Assembly: GCF_014805685.1 (NCBI RefSeq)
Contig: NC_060901.1
Span: 26,375,905-26,439,904, forward strand
Source of the DNA: Silurus meridionalis
Taxonomy: Eukaryota; Chordata; Actinopteri; Siluriformes; Siluridae
Reading direction: 5' to 3'
DNA: 64,000 nt
Shown here: positions 45,900 through 58,141 of the stretch, piece by piece
Numbering within the stretch: position 1 is the stretch's first letter
Layout: each line of letters begins with the position of its first letter
Made by a program: the position numbers and the translations under genes
Notes under the pieces: model-generated
What the model saw: only the letters and a program-made list of their open reading frames with translations
The model's database searches: none
What the model was told of the DNA's origin: nothing

Positions 45900-47443
45900 T
45901 TACTGTGGCTCTGAAAACCTGACTACTGATTCAGGAGCCCAGAGAGTAAAGCCAGCATATAGAGGCTGAGTGAATGTGGTGTGGAAACTGTGGAGGAGCT
46001 TCATGGTGTCAGAGACGCTGTAGAAGGACAGAGTTCCTGCACTGTGATCCACATACACTCCTATTTTGAATGGCGACGGAACTCCGATCTCGGTCTTAAT
46101 GTCATTGTGATAAAAACGGAGGGAAGAGCGAGAACACGACAGACTCCAGGACTGATCGTTGTACCCAAATATAGTGCGTCTGGGCGGCTCTATTTGATTG
46201 ACCCCTTTATATGAGACTGAGATGTACACAACTGCGTCATGGCTCCTCTCCACCTCCCAGTAACTGCGTCCACGCACACTCTCCTTACTCAGCACCTGAG
46301 CGATGGAGTTAAACCTCTCAGGATGACGAGGCTTCGACTTGTCTATCTTGCTCCGTCTCACTGCTCTGTCTTTCTCACACAGACGGAGGTAACCGTGTTC
46401 CGTGTTGGGATCCAGAGTCAGATAGCAGAAATCTAGAAGACATTTTAGACAATAGATTTTTCCATGTATTAATCACTGGGCTGCAACGGTTCATATTTCT
46501 ACCATATTTCGACTCATAGTTTAACTGAAGGGCAAATTTAATGCTACCGCATCCAAAGACTTTCTATACAATTGTATATATACAAGTATGTATGTGTTGT
46601 ATACATACGCTGTCGAAAATCTTCTCGAGTCTTTGGCTCTGAAGATAAATTCATCCAAACCGCTGTGACAGAAACAAAATGAAGGAGAAATAATCTCCAA
46701 TCATCAGAGTGTTTTGAGAAATGTGTAGATTTTGAATGAGTATTGCAGTGGTTCTCAAAGTGGGGGATAAAGATATGCCAGTTGGGGGATAATACACTAT
46801 TATTATTATTAAATTATTTTTCTTAATTAATGATTTTCTCTATTAAAAAGAACATTTTTACACTCAAAACAAAAAAATTTTTAAACGTGGAAAATGGCAG
46901 AGAACGTTTAAGAACCACTGGAATTTTGGCAAAATAAGTGATCAGATCAGTCCAATGAATCATTTCTACTCATCAGGGGACGTTCGAGTTCCTCTTACCG
47001 TATGAAGGGATTTTGTTGAAGAATTGCTTTTTTATGTCTGAGAGATAATTCCTCACTCCGTCAAACGAGAGGTGGTGATGGACAGAGATGTTGGACGAGT
47101 CGTCATGTTTGAACGATACAGAGAGAGGCTGGAAGCCAAGTGGTGTAGAATAGGGATCAATCCTCTAATCAGACCACTGAACGAGTTACAGGGAGTCTGT
47201 GAGAACATCTGAGTGTTACCTGGAGGAAATGGATGTCAGGGTGTGAGAGCTCAGTGACTCTCCTTTGAAGATCAGTGATCTCCTGCTCCAGTTGCTCCAG
47301 GAGTTGTTTATTTCGACTCAGTTCAGCCTCCTCCTGAGCTCTGATCATCTCCATCACCTCTGAACGCTTTTTCTCCATGGAGCTGATCAGCTCAGTAAAG
47401 ATCTTCTCACTGTCCTCCACTGCTGTCTGTGCACTGAGCTGTT

Positions 47444-47508
<65 letters not shown>

Positions 47509-47835
47509 CTATCATTCCCTCTGTCACTGGGACTCTAAATGACTCCATGTTGTCCATGTTGTGTGTGTTTCTAGGAGCAGCTCCGTCTCTGCTCACTGCT
47601 CACCTTTATAGTGTTCACAGCCTGTTTCAGCTCCTGCACTTTCTTCTGCTTCTCCTGGATTCTCTGCTGGGATTTCATCTGCTCCTTCTTTACCTCACTC
47701 TGAAGGGTAAAGAGTGTGTTCTGGTTATCAGTAAAGGTGCGTTTGTTAACATTATCAGTAAGAAGGTGGGAGATTATTAACTGCAATTCAAGTTAAAGTT
47801 CATCCATAGCATGAGTCTTCCTAACAAGGTCAAAA

Positions 47836-47920
<85 letters not shown>

Positions 47921-48337
47921 AAACGTAACATTTTCCATTTACTAAAAGCCCTGACCTTCTCACACCCCCTGACTAGATCCTGATTAAAACCCAATTGTCC
48001 AAGAATTCATCCTGAATTGTATCCTCACCTCGTTCTTGCTTCTGCACGATTCAACGTCATGTTCGCAAAAACAAGAAGACACCTCAGTCTTTCTCTTCAG
48101 TTTCTCCACCACTTCAGCCAGCATGTTGTTTCTGCGTAGAACAGGCCTTGGATTGAAAGTGTCTCTGCACTGAGGACAGCTGTAGATGCCCTTCTGATCC
48201 TCCTGATCCCAGTGACCGTTAATACACACCTTACAGAAACTGTGACCACACGGGACAGTCACCGGATCCTTCAGGAGATCCAGACACACTGGACAGACGA
48301 ACTGATCCTGATCTACTGAAATACTGGCCTCCGCCAT
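45900..48337 (-). CDS. finTRIM I: B-box-less finTRIM on the opposite strand
   Basis: Six exons read on the minus strand: 48337-48029 (RING), 47699-47604, 47438-47220, 47128-46999, 46662-46609 and 46432-45900 (PRY-SPRY). They join in frame to 446 aa. The RING is complete (CPVC, CGHSFC, CINGHW, CPQC). After LKRKTEV the exon reads SSCFCEHDVESCRSKNE and splices directly into the coiled coil, so both B-boxes (about 95 residues) are missing without loss of frame. The SPRY keeps LDPNTEH, YWEVER and [19 protein letters not shown] but has the most divergent loops of the array. Donor and acceptor sites are all consensus. Exon 4 is shorter than in paralogs because its acceptor has moved into former coding sequence. 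Probably functional, given six open exons despite divergence. Confidence 0.78.
46520..46580. repeat. Copy of dispersed 'ttttatgctacc' repeat
   Basis: aactgaagggcaaatttaat gctaccgcatccaaagactt; other pieces of the family at 49715-49765, 61750-61870, 62940-63250, and its other end at 51340-51500 and 52920-53090 (ccaatacttttggc). Likely a DNA-transposon-derived repeat. Confidence 0.5.
47446..47507 (-). repeat. (TG)n tract at the exon 3 acceptor of finTRIM I
   Basis: CA on the plus strand; on the gene strand a TG tract runs into actaacag. It shows the arrangement is older than the split between I and the A-H array. Confidence 0.9.
47838..47915. repeat. (CA)n microsatellite in finTRIM I intron 1
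   Basis: Perfect CA run of about 39 units. Confidence 0.95.
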
Positions 48338-48419
48338 TTTTTGCCAGAGGGCGATACTTGGGGATGGGGAATTGTGTGGTTTGAAACGAGGGTCCTGAGG
48401 CATTTATAGATGTAGAGAG

Positions 48420-48574
48420 TGGGTGGAGCTTTGGAAAGGGTGTGTAGAGGGTTAAAGGGGTGTGGCTGTGTGATAGTGTGTACGGAGTTCACCTTATACT
48501 CGTTTTATAATTTGTTAAAGTGACTGAGTGTAAGAGAGATATTTGCTATAATTTGAATAAGATATCAAAAGCCA

Positions 48575-48609
<35 letters not shown>

Positions 48610-49345
48610 TTCTGTATTATTTCTTCAAAACAATGACAGATTTCACTTCATTTTTGTATGCACACTTTTTATCCATTTACAGTTACATTAATATTCGTTT
48701 TCCTCAGCGACCTCCTTTTTTTTTCACCATTCCTCTGTCCTGAAACTGGAGACTCCTTCCATAAATATGAAATCAAAATCCAGAATCTCAGCAATGTAAT
48801 AAATATGAAATAGGGATGGTAGGATTCAGCCAGGTGCATCGGCATAAAAGTTTTTGCTGTGAGGCATCGATTATAAAAAGTGTGCATCGGGTGGATACAA
48901 GTTGGCATTTGCATAGTTTTGAACATTTTTGCGATTTTATTTATTTATATATATCATTATTAGTAGTATTAATGCATCGTTTTATTATTTAGAAAGTGAC
49001 CAATGATTATGACATATCGCAACACAAAGACTGTGGCGTGTCCTGAGAGTCACATAGAACAGAGATTAACATGGTAGAGGTAGAGCTGTATTTTCATGTA
49101 GACAGAACAGGAAAAGGCACGTGAAAGGGCCATGCGTTAGAAGTCTTAAGCAAATTGATGATTTGCTGTTTGTCTGAACTGTTTGGTAGCTGCTTCATAT
49201 GTATCTTTAATGTATCGTATCATTGGCTATGCATCGAGTTTCAGTCATGGAGGTGCACATCACTAAAATAAACCAAAATACACTATACTTCATTAAACAT
49301 AGGTTAATATTTTAAAAAGAAAAACAGAATTGGATTAAAATTGAT
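48420..49345. other. Spacer I-cfap206 with a possible hAT-type MITE
   Basis: Around 48812-49265 the sequence starts tagggatggtaggattc and ends catggaggtgcacatcacta, loosely inverted ends of hAT type, with gcatcga motifs inside. No matching 8-bp target duplication was found. The rest is AT-rich with a CA run at 48580-48606. Confidence 0.35.
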
Positions 49346-49350
49346 TTCAA

Positions 49351-52287
49351 TCATATTTTGATCATGTGAGTGGTTAGACGTCCTTTTCCTCTCAGGCCAG
49401 ACAGGTAGATTACAGGTTTGGGGACATGACTCTGGCCGTCCTTCTTCGTCTGGCAGGCGACGTGTTTCGAAGGAAACGTCTGAGAGGCGTTGTGTCGTCT
49501 CATGTGGCTCAGGTCGGTCTGCATGGAGCGGGACATTTTACCACGCAGGTTCGCCTGGGAATATGTTCAATAAAAAACATTATTAATATAATGATTAAAC
49601 TAGACAGGGACGAGGCCTGGGACAACGTTAATTCATGTTCGATAGGGTTGGAGATCTATAGCAGACATCTTCCAATGCATGGAAAGCACAGAGCTTTCTA
49701 GGACCCTCCTAGCTCAAATGAAGGGAAAATTTTATGCTACCACATCAAGAGACGTCCTACACAATAGAATCGGGGGGGCTTTCTGACCTATTTCAGGTGG
49801 AGCTACTCACCAGCTTGATGGCTTTTCGTCTCAGCTCCCACTCGTTCCACTCGTACGTCTGGACGATGTTGCACTCCAGCAGGTGTGTGTCGGTCTGAGT
49901 GCTGCTCTCGCGTTTGCTGACCGCTTTCACCACCAGCCGATCGCCTGGACGCACCTGTGAAGGTACCTTCATCTCGTCAGCAGCTTTTAAAACACCCCAA
50001 ATTGTCTAAACGAGCAACACTTTGAATCTCGGCATTGCTGATTCACATCAGAAGTGTTTCTTTTCCTTATAATTGCGTATTCTCTGAAAAAAAATGTTAT
50101 GCTCAGCAACAGGAGTAAATAGAAGTCATACGTCCGTGATACCTCCTGATGAAGCTCGAGCAGCAAAATGAGCTCCGGAGATCTTTTCGCTCTTTCATAG
50201 ATCTGCTCGATGTACTCGTCTGCGTTCGAGGCAAACCGGTGAGCGGCTTCCTTGGAGCTGAAGCTGTAGTATTTCTCTCTGTGCTTCAGGACACCGATGT
50301 TCGGATTGCCTTTGGAAAGGAGGAGATTCAGAAATCTCGCATTTTCAGCTACAAACCGCATTTGAATCCCGGATTTGATCAATTCTATGCAAATGAATTA
50401 TGGTGCAGTCCTGAGCGTAGTCAGGTTTCTTCAGTTTCTCGTTTAAGACTTTTCTTTTACATCTTTCTTTCTTCCTGTTTGCTTTCCGACACACAAAATT
50501 GTGTCGTAGCTGTAGGTAGCTAAGACGGATTATAGAGACGAGCACGTAATGGGTAAATCGAGCAAAACGTTTTCGCACTGATCAATTTAGATGTGTGAAC
50601 TTAGCTTAGCTAACTGTGCTTACCTAGTTTAATAGTTATCGGGACAGAGAAAAAAATTGGCCACACTCCAATCAGAATGGAGAACACCGAGGAAAAGCAA
50701 AGGGAGAAAATGTTGTGTTTGGTCCGAGATGTTTCGCCCTGGTACGGTTTACGGTGTCGAGCGCGTAACAGGTAAATTGAATTAACAGTTTTCACACTGA
50801 TCAATTGATATGTAATTTAATTTGTGCTTAGCATAGGCCACGCCCACAAGGCCATCGACCACTTGCGGTTGCGCTTCATTTGCGTTTTATCTACCGACCA
50901 ATCAAAACAAAGTGTGGGCAAAGAACACGAAGGAAAAATGTGGATTAAGCCGACCACATAACAGGTATATCAAACAAACAATTTTAGCTTGGGCCACGCC
51001 CACATGGCCATCCACTTTTAGGTGTCGCTTGAGTTTTATCTCACATCCAATCAGCGTGGGTTTGAATAAAAAGCTCTCAGTTCCGCTCTCCGCTCATGAC
51101 TGCCCTAATAACATTTATAAAGCAAAAAAAAAGAAGCTTGACCATTAACCTGGTAGCAGAAGGCCGTTCTTCTCCACAAGAGTGTATCCACACACACCCC
51201 TGTACTGAAGAAAGAGTTGCTCAAAGTTATGCGTTGTCTTCGGCAGGATCCACTCGTGCGACTCCGTCTCGGATGGATCCACTCGCTCCTCTGACAAAAC
51301 ACATAAAGCAAACAGAGAGAGAATCTAATCGGGTTACAGGACAACACACGTTGATGTCAAAAGTATTGGGACACCCGACATTCCCACCCGTATGTGGATC
51401 TGTATCAAACATGAAGACACACAATTGTCTTTGGATGGGGCATAAAATATCCAGCATGACCCAAAGTGCACAAAAATTGCTTCATGAAGATATGCTTTCC
51501 ATGGGATGTGTAAGATCACCCCACAATCTAGTGGAACATCTTCCTAGAGGAGTAAGCGTACCTGAGCTCTCGGCTATTCTTTCCATGTCGGATTTGACCG
51601 TCACGCCCTGCAGCATCTGATCCAGCTGTGTGTTTTCCAGAAGCTGCGAATGATCTGTCAGGAATAGCCTCAAGCTCAGCGCCACATCCCTGAGCATGCT
51701 CAGCAGGACCATCTCATCCTGAAGCCCCATCCACAGCCTGGCTACCTCCATGAAATGAGGCTGATGAGAGAAGTTTCGAAAGATCAGACCGAAGTGGGTC
51801 GAGATTTCAATAAGAAAAATGCACACTAGCAGGAAACTTACGAACACTTGGGAGGCGGGGACAGCAGTTTTGGCCTGAACTGTGGCCTTCAGGACGCTAA
51901 TCCTCGACAAGAAGTCGGTTTGAAGCGCCTCCACTTGCTTTGCGCACGTGATCACGTCGGCCTGGTGGACACAAACAGATTATGGACTGGAAAATTGCTA
52001 AGTACAGTGCTAGCATATGAATTAGCTCTAGATATTTGGACGTCTTTCGAAGGAGAACTTGCCAGGATGAGTTTGAGGAAGGCTTCGTGTTGGCGGGAGT
52101 TGTACAGAGCCTGCTTGAGAAGATCCGTGTCGGGTTTGGCATCTCCGTCCTCCACGGGGCGTCTTTCCAGCAGAGCAGAGGTGTATTGCCAGGCCAGACG
52201 CTGCGTCCCCTCCAGTTCACCCTCTATGTCTGAGCTGGCAGCAGGAAGAGCCTGGTTTAGGACTGCCAGCACTTTACCAGAGAACCA

Positions 52288-52322
<35 letters not shown>

Positions 52323-53441
52323 TTGATTAATGTTCCACCAGTGCAATCACCATCCTGTCACATGTTCTACATTTACGAATCTTATCTTATATAAACCTCA
52401 GAACACTGCAAAATATTGAATCGATATTAATCGCCTGATTGTTGTTATTTAACTCATGATTAATCGCACATTTGTATCTGCTCTAAATATACCTTAAATA
52501 ACTACTTTTTCAATGTTTAATACTCTAAACAACATGCGCATAAACAAATATTGATGATTTATGCAAATGTACGTTTATTATTAGTAAAATGTTTTAAATT
52601 CCGTAAATCATCAGGACACCAAACAGAACTTTTGTTATGTTTCCACACAGACGGTTTTAATTGGTGGATGTACATATGTTTACCATTTAAAATTTTGTAA
52701 AGTTTATTATTTGAGTAAAGAAAGGACGTCGTAAATAAACGCGTGTTGCGTTGAAAGTTGTAATTTCGCCTCTTGCAGATTTATTCATTTACGTTTTTAA
52801 CCAAAATGGTCAAACAGAAATGCTGCAAAACGAAGTTGTGTTAATTACGCGTTCATTTTGACAGCTTTGGTAAATACATGTTTTATAATTTAGATTTGAA
52901 ATGTAAGATCTTCACTAAGCTGGATTTTGTGCACTTTGGGTCCTGCAGGAAAGGGTTTGGGGGTCTCGTAGTTTCAAAAGCGTTCGATAAAATTGTGTGC
53001 CTCTGAGTTTGTGGAAACAATCTAATGAAGAACCATGTGTGGATGGAAGTGTCTGGTGTTCCAATACTTTTGGCAAAGTATTATCGCTTGTGAAACGACT
53101 TCCTAACGTTATAGCAGATGTAAACATCCGTTCCTTCTTTCTGAAAGCCTTAAACATGAAACAAATCCCAATATAATATTAATGTTCAGTCAGGCTTCTG
53201 TGGCATTATAAGTTTTTATAAAATCGCTAACCTAGTAGAACAAACATTATGTGATGAGATGTGAAGTCTACTTACGGTCCTCGATGCTGTGTCCTCCTTT
53301 CCCTCTGTTCTTGTTGAAGAGGCGGATCCCGGTGACGATCATGGTAAGTTCGTCCAACTGCTGTACTTTGTCTTGTTTCAACAGGGACATGAAGGCGGCC
53401 AGTTCAGACGGTGGGAACACACTTTGCAGGGCGGCTACGAT

Positions 53442-53477
<36 letters not shown>

Positions 53478-55997
53478 GGCTACTGTAAGAACCTACTAAA
53501 AGAACAGGAAGCGTTGAATGATGTCCAATGTCTCGTGTTCGATTTAGAACCTGAACTTTCATTCATATTATATTTTACTGTGTTGTAAAATAAACAAAAG
53601 TTTGTGGGCGTTTTAAGGTGGTCGTTTTACCTGTGGCTTCTTGTATGTTGTTGGGGTCGGAGGTGGATCCGAGGCTGGAGCTCTGAAGCACGTACATGAC
53701 GACAGCACGGTAAAGAGCGTCCAGCTCGTCCCGGCTCTTGGCTCTGCTGTCCGTGATTTCCCGACACACCGACAGGAGGCACATCTGCGAAACCTTCCGG
53801 TGCTCCTCCACAAACTCGCCTGCGAAGACGGACAACGGGTTTTTACACAGAAGAAAAACAGGAGCTAAACACAGAACAGTGAAGCCATTGATACTCACGT
53901 CGAGACGTGTAGTTCATATCGAAGTGGACCTGCATTTTGATGGTGTCCAGCGCTGGGCTCTTCTGGTCCAGCAATCTGTTTACACACAGCTGAAAAAACA
54001 CACACCATATTTATATATGTATTATTCACACACACACACACACACACACACACGTGTCGATGGGGCTTGTAATGTGATTTGTGAGTTCCAATCCCGGCAC
54101 TATATAATAAACTTAAATAAGTTAAATATGTCTTTGTATGACAATTATATTACACTAGTTATATTATGTTAAGACAACAAAAGATTTTAAAATGATTTAT
54201 GCGTCATAACAAACATTTATTTTTGTTACAATTCACAATTTATTAAGATGTTCACAGTTGTCATTTATTTTCATAGATTTGCAGTTTCACACATTTTACT
54301 TTTACTGTTAAATGAATATTACATTTACATAAATATCAGCTTAAAGTTTAAACGAACTTGAAATTAATCATTATAATATTTTTTTCTTTTTTACCCACGT
54401 TTGTTATTTTGTTAACAAAAAATTATTTGTGATTGTGACAACATTAAATACCGGAAACCCCCCCGCCCCCCTGCAGTACACCTGCAGACCCCTAGGGGCC
54501 GCAAAACCCCGGTTGAAGACCCATTGTACAGTATATGGTATTCCTGCCACTTTCTTTCTGAAAAGATTTTAGTCGTGTGATACCAATAAAAGCATTCAAA
54601 TTTCTATCCTCACACATGTTGCATGAGACTGGATTTTAATGGTATTTATTAATGATATTCATCTCTATCAGGGTCAAACTCAATTGCACAGGGGGCCAAA
54701 ACTCAAAGCACACTTTAGGTCACGCGCCAAACAGGATAAACATTTATTGAACACACTAAAACAATGTTTTTAAACATAAATATGAATAAAAACAGACAGG
54801 AATGTTATTCCAGAATAAATCAACCTAAACTTTAAATAACTTATAATAATAATAATAATAATAATATTTTGCTCTCCATAAAAATATCTCCAGTCAAACA
54901 CCAGACGTCTCACAGCTTCATCATGCAGCTCTTCAGAAACTCTCCCTCAGTAAATAACCGGCTGATGAGACTCTGATTTCTCCTCTGTTTTCACACCAGC
55001 TTCACTTTGTGATTTTGCTCTGGTGAAAAACATCTGCTGAAATGTCAGATTCTTCTTTAACTCTTCTCCTTTCTGTATATTCTGCTCTGCATTCAGGTTT
55101 TCAGCTTCTCCTGATGTTTTGTCTCGTAGTTCAGTCTCAGATTCAATTCTTCAATTACAGTCACATTCGCTCCACTAATAAAACACACGTGTTTACAGGC
55201 AGTGTCAGTAAACATCTACTCAGAATCCCATCGGTTTTAAAAGGCTCTGTTTTCAGAATGAAATTTTCTCTTCGCCACTGTGAGGCGCTGTTTCACAATA
55301 ACTGTACAATAGGGTTAAAAACATCAACAGAAGCTCGACTTAATTGACGCTGGAATGTTCTCAGGTAGTCTAGCGTTCGGTAAGGCAGCTGAAGCGCTGC
55401 ATTATGGGATCTGTAGTTTGTGTTATCAGCGCTTCATACCGCCGGGACATTAATAACAATAATAATAGATCTCTATTAAATCATCTCACGGGCTGGATTT
55501 GACACTGAGTTTCAAACCCCTGATTATGTTAATGATTTCTCACAATAATTATCAACAATGATTTAACAAGGTAGGAAACAGCTATGTTTAGAAAAGGCTC
55601 ACGGGCGACTCATGTGGGCACCACGTTGGTGACCCCTGATATAGAGGACAATACCTCGTCGTACCTCGATCAGTTTCTCCACATCTTTGGTCAAAGGTCG
55701 ATCGACGTTAAAGAGATTCTTCGGGTCTAAAATGACAGCTTTTACCTTAGAAAGAGAGAGAAATTATATTTATATATTTGCTATTATATGAAGTGATTCA
55801 ACGCATAGCGTGTTTATAGCCACTTTATAACGACATGCACACTTAATAAAGGAAAATAAATAAAATTGGAGAAAATGAAGGAGACTTACCATGAAGGCGG
55901 CGAGGGTTTCAGAGACATCTTGACCCTGCAGGGAGCATTTCTGAACAATCTCTCGGATTATTTTTTTAATAACGCTTTCAGCTTGTGCTTGGGACAT
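49351..55997 (-). CDS. cfap206: Cilia- and flagella-associated protein 206
   Basis: Twelve coding exons on the minus strand join in frame to 603 aa (human about 622): 55997-55890, 55745-55665, 53989-53899, 53819-53631, 53434-53276, 52271-52063, 51961-51842, 51760-51562, 51290-51150, 50309-50143, 49954-49811 and 49554-49351. Diagnostic stretches: QAESVIKKIIREIVQKC at the N-terminus, KMQVHFDMNYTSR, LDELTMIVTGIRLFNK, QALYNSRQHEAFLKLIL, GVTVKSDMERIAESSG, YEWNEWELRRKAIKL and the C-terminal SHMRRHNASQTFPSK. CFAP206/FAP206 is a microtubule-associated axonemal protein that docks radial spoke 2 and the c dynein in motile cilia. All splice sites are GT-AG except the donor after exon 6 (GC, ACTTGC on the plus strand at 52057-52062). 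Introns carry several dispersed repeats. Confidence 0.95.
50530..51075. repeat. Degenerate tandem ~200-bp repeats in cfap206 intron 9
   Basis: Three related segments: near 50545, 50760 and 50960 each has cgta/ata ... aggta(a)at ... tttt, then 'ccaatca' and 'acgaaggaaaa'-like blocks (50670-50700, 50900-50940, 51040-51060). Repeated caatca/aaagtgtggg motifs mark an old tandem duplication. Confidence 0.45.
51337..51500. repeat. Dispersed repeat in cfap206 intron 8
   Basis: tcaaaagtattgggacaccc followed by tgtctttggatggggcat, a fish DNA-transposon-like consensus also seen at 52920-53090 in the reverse sense. Confidence 0.55.
52289..52318. repeat. (CA)n in cfap206 intron 5
   Basis: Short perfect CA run a few bases upstream (gene sense) of exon 6; on the gene strand it reads (TG)n 17 bp from the acceptor AG. 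Confidence 0.9.
52390..53090. repeat. Two dispersed repeats in cfap206 intron 5
   Basis: 52390-52690 is the reverse copy of the attaatcgc repeat at 3400-3615. 52915-53090 contains tttgtgcactttgggtcctg and ccaatacttttggcaaagta, the family of 51337-51500. Confidence 0.55.
54455..55645. mobile_element. Degenerate hAT-like elements in cfap206 intron 2
   Basis: The right border reads (reverse complement) caggggtcaccaacgtggtg, a typical hAT terminus. The left part has gggtcaaactcaattgcaca, and there is a G/C-rich piece at 54460-54540 with caaaaccccggttgaagacc. The coding interior is absent. Confidence 0.45.
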
Positions 55998-56219
55998 GAT
56001 GGGGATCGTTTTTTTCTGTTGTATAAAAAAAACAGATGAAAGGATAGATCTGGGTATAGATGTGTGCTATTACACACCTGCGTCTAACGGACTGCGCACT
56101 TACACATCGGCTAGTGTAGCGTGGTTGGTTGTCATGGAGACGCGAAAACAAAATGGGGTGTAGTTCCAGGAATCGCCAGAGGGGGAGACAAATCCCCGGA
56201 TACACACATTTTATTATTT

Positions 56220-57776
56220 TATTAGAGAGAAAATGTTTATGTATTTAAATTTGTGTATATGTAGTTGTTCATTTATGGTTGTGTTTTCATAGTTATGTAT
56301 TATTGTTGTGTAATATTTTGTGTCGTAGTATTTTATGTCTGTTTATGGTTGTGTATAGTGTATATTTGTTGTAAATTAATAATTGTGTACTTACGGTTCT
56401 GTATTTTGTAGTTGTGTTGTATTGTTGTGTATTTATAGTTGTAAATTTATATTGACGGTTGTGTATTTATTATTGTGTATATAAATATGTTTGTGTGTTT
56501 ATGGTTGTATATATATATTATATATAGTGTACAAACGAAATTGATTTGTTTATGGTTGTGTATTTATTGTATGTCACTGTGTATTTGTGGTTGTGCATAT
56601 AGTATATATGTTTGTGTATTTATAATGTTATAATTGTGTATTCATAATACACAAACATAATAATATATTATAATACACAACATAATACTATATTTTATTA
56701 TGCATTAATTATATAAAATGTATTAATAGTTGTGTATTTATATTTGTGTTTATGTGTAATAATAGTTGAGCACTTGTGGTTATGTATTTATAGTTGTGTG
56801 TATATTGTGTATTTGTAGTAGTATATTGTCCATGTTTGTCTTTTTTCTGCTCTATACAGGAAACTATATTACATGTACAGTGCCTGTGAAACGTGAGGAA
56901 ACATCGAGTCTATTACAGTATTAGAGAGAAAAACTATTGTGTATTTATGGTTGTGTATTTATGGTCGAGTGTGTGTATAGATGTTTTTAAAGTTGGGATC
57001 TGCTGTCGTCTGTATTTTGATGTAAAAATCCGGAGAACTCTGGAGAAACCTTTTGCCTGACCACTAGGTGGCGAAAGAGCAAAAAAGAAAACTTGGGCCG
57101 ATTCTAATGTTTCATGTTTATTTTGTGATCAAATTTATAATTAAATATACTTTATTTAATTTATACTTCCATAAAAATGTAAAACTGTTTAACATTACAA
57201 AGTAAAATAATAAAACCATTTGATAATACAGAAAAAAACGACACAAATCCTTCATGCGGCAAAATTATCGAACTTCGGTTTCTTCCTGCTTGAGTTTTTT
57301 CACATTCAAGAGTAAAATGATACAAATAAAAATAACAATGAAAATTATACTGAAACAACAAAACGCAAAACAATACATAATAATCATCAAATCAAGTTGA
57401 TGTATCTGGATTTGTCCCTGAATGTGTAACATATTGTATTTAATGTTGTGTATTTGTGGTTGTGTGTTTGGCTCCTTATTTGTTTTTTGTGCATTTATTG
57501 CTGTGTAGTTGGTGTGGAATTATTGTTGTGTGCATATACTGTTGGGCATTAATTGTCTATTGTTGTGTATCTATGATAGTGTATTTGTGTATATATTGTT
57601 GTGTATTTATGGGTGTGAATTTCTGTATATTCTCTTGTGTATTTATGGTTGTGTGTTAATGGTTGTGTATTTGTTATGTATATACTGTCATGTATTTTTG
57701 GTTGTGTAATTCTTGTGTATATATTGTATATAGGGCTGTGTATTTATGGTTGTGTATATGCTGACGTATTTATGTT

Positions 57777-57847
<71 letters not shown>

Positions 57848-58062
57848 TATTGTGTATTTCTGGTGTATATTATGGTTGTGTATATATATATATTGTTGTG
57901 CATATATTGTCTATTGTGTATTTAGGATTGTGTATTTGTTGTTTACATACTGTCATGTATTTTTGGTTGTGTAATAAATGGTTGTGTATTTGTTGTGTAT
58001 ATACTGTTATGTATTTATGTTGTTTTGGATTTTGCACTACATGTTCAGTTATCATTTGTAAA
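56220..58062 (+). repeat. Minisatellite-like TGTATTTATGGTTG array between cfap206 and il20ra
   Basis: Two arrays (about 56220-56830 and 57420-58062) of degenerate 12-30 bp units based on ttgtgtatttatggttgtg. They are separated by 57000-57420, which shows no gene. Open frames in the array are repeat artefacts. Confidence 0.75.
57776..57842 (+). repeat. (TA)n microsatellite
   Basis: About 33 perfect TA units inside the minisatellite array. Confidence 0.95.
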
Positions 58063-58077
58063 CTGTAGACTGTAATT

Positions 58078-58138
<61 letters not shown>
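58078..58138 (+). repeat. (CT)n microsatellite
   Basis: Nearly perfect CT run about 170 bp beyond the il20ra stop codon. Confidence 0.95.

Positions 58139-58141
<3 letters not shown>

Noticed and set aside
45981..46214. Plus-strand frames across the finTRIM I SPRY (and minus-strand frames across the other SPRY exons)
   Set aside because: Antisense shadows of the conserved SPRY core; the same shadow recurs at every paralog.
51096..51620. Long plus-strand open frame opposite cfap206
   Set aside because: It is the antisense shadow of cfap206 exons 8 and 9, which match the human protein with exact splice phases.
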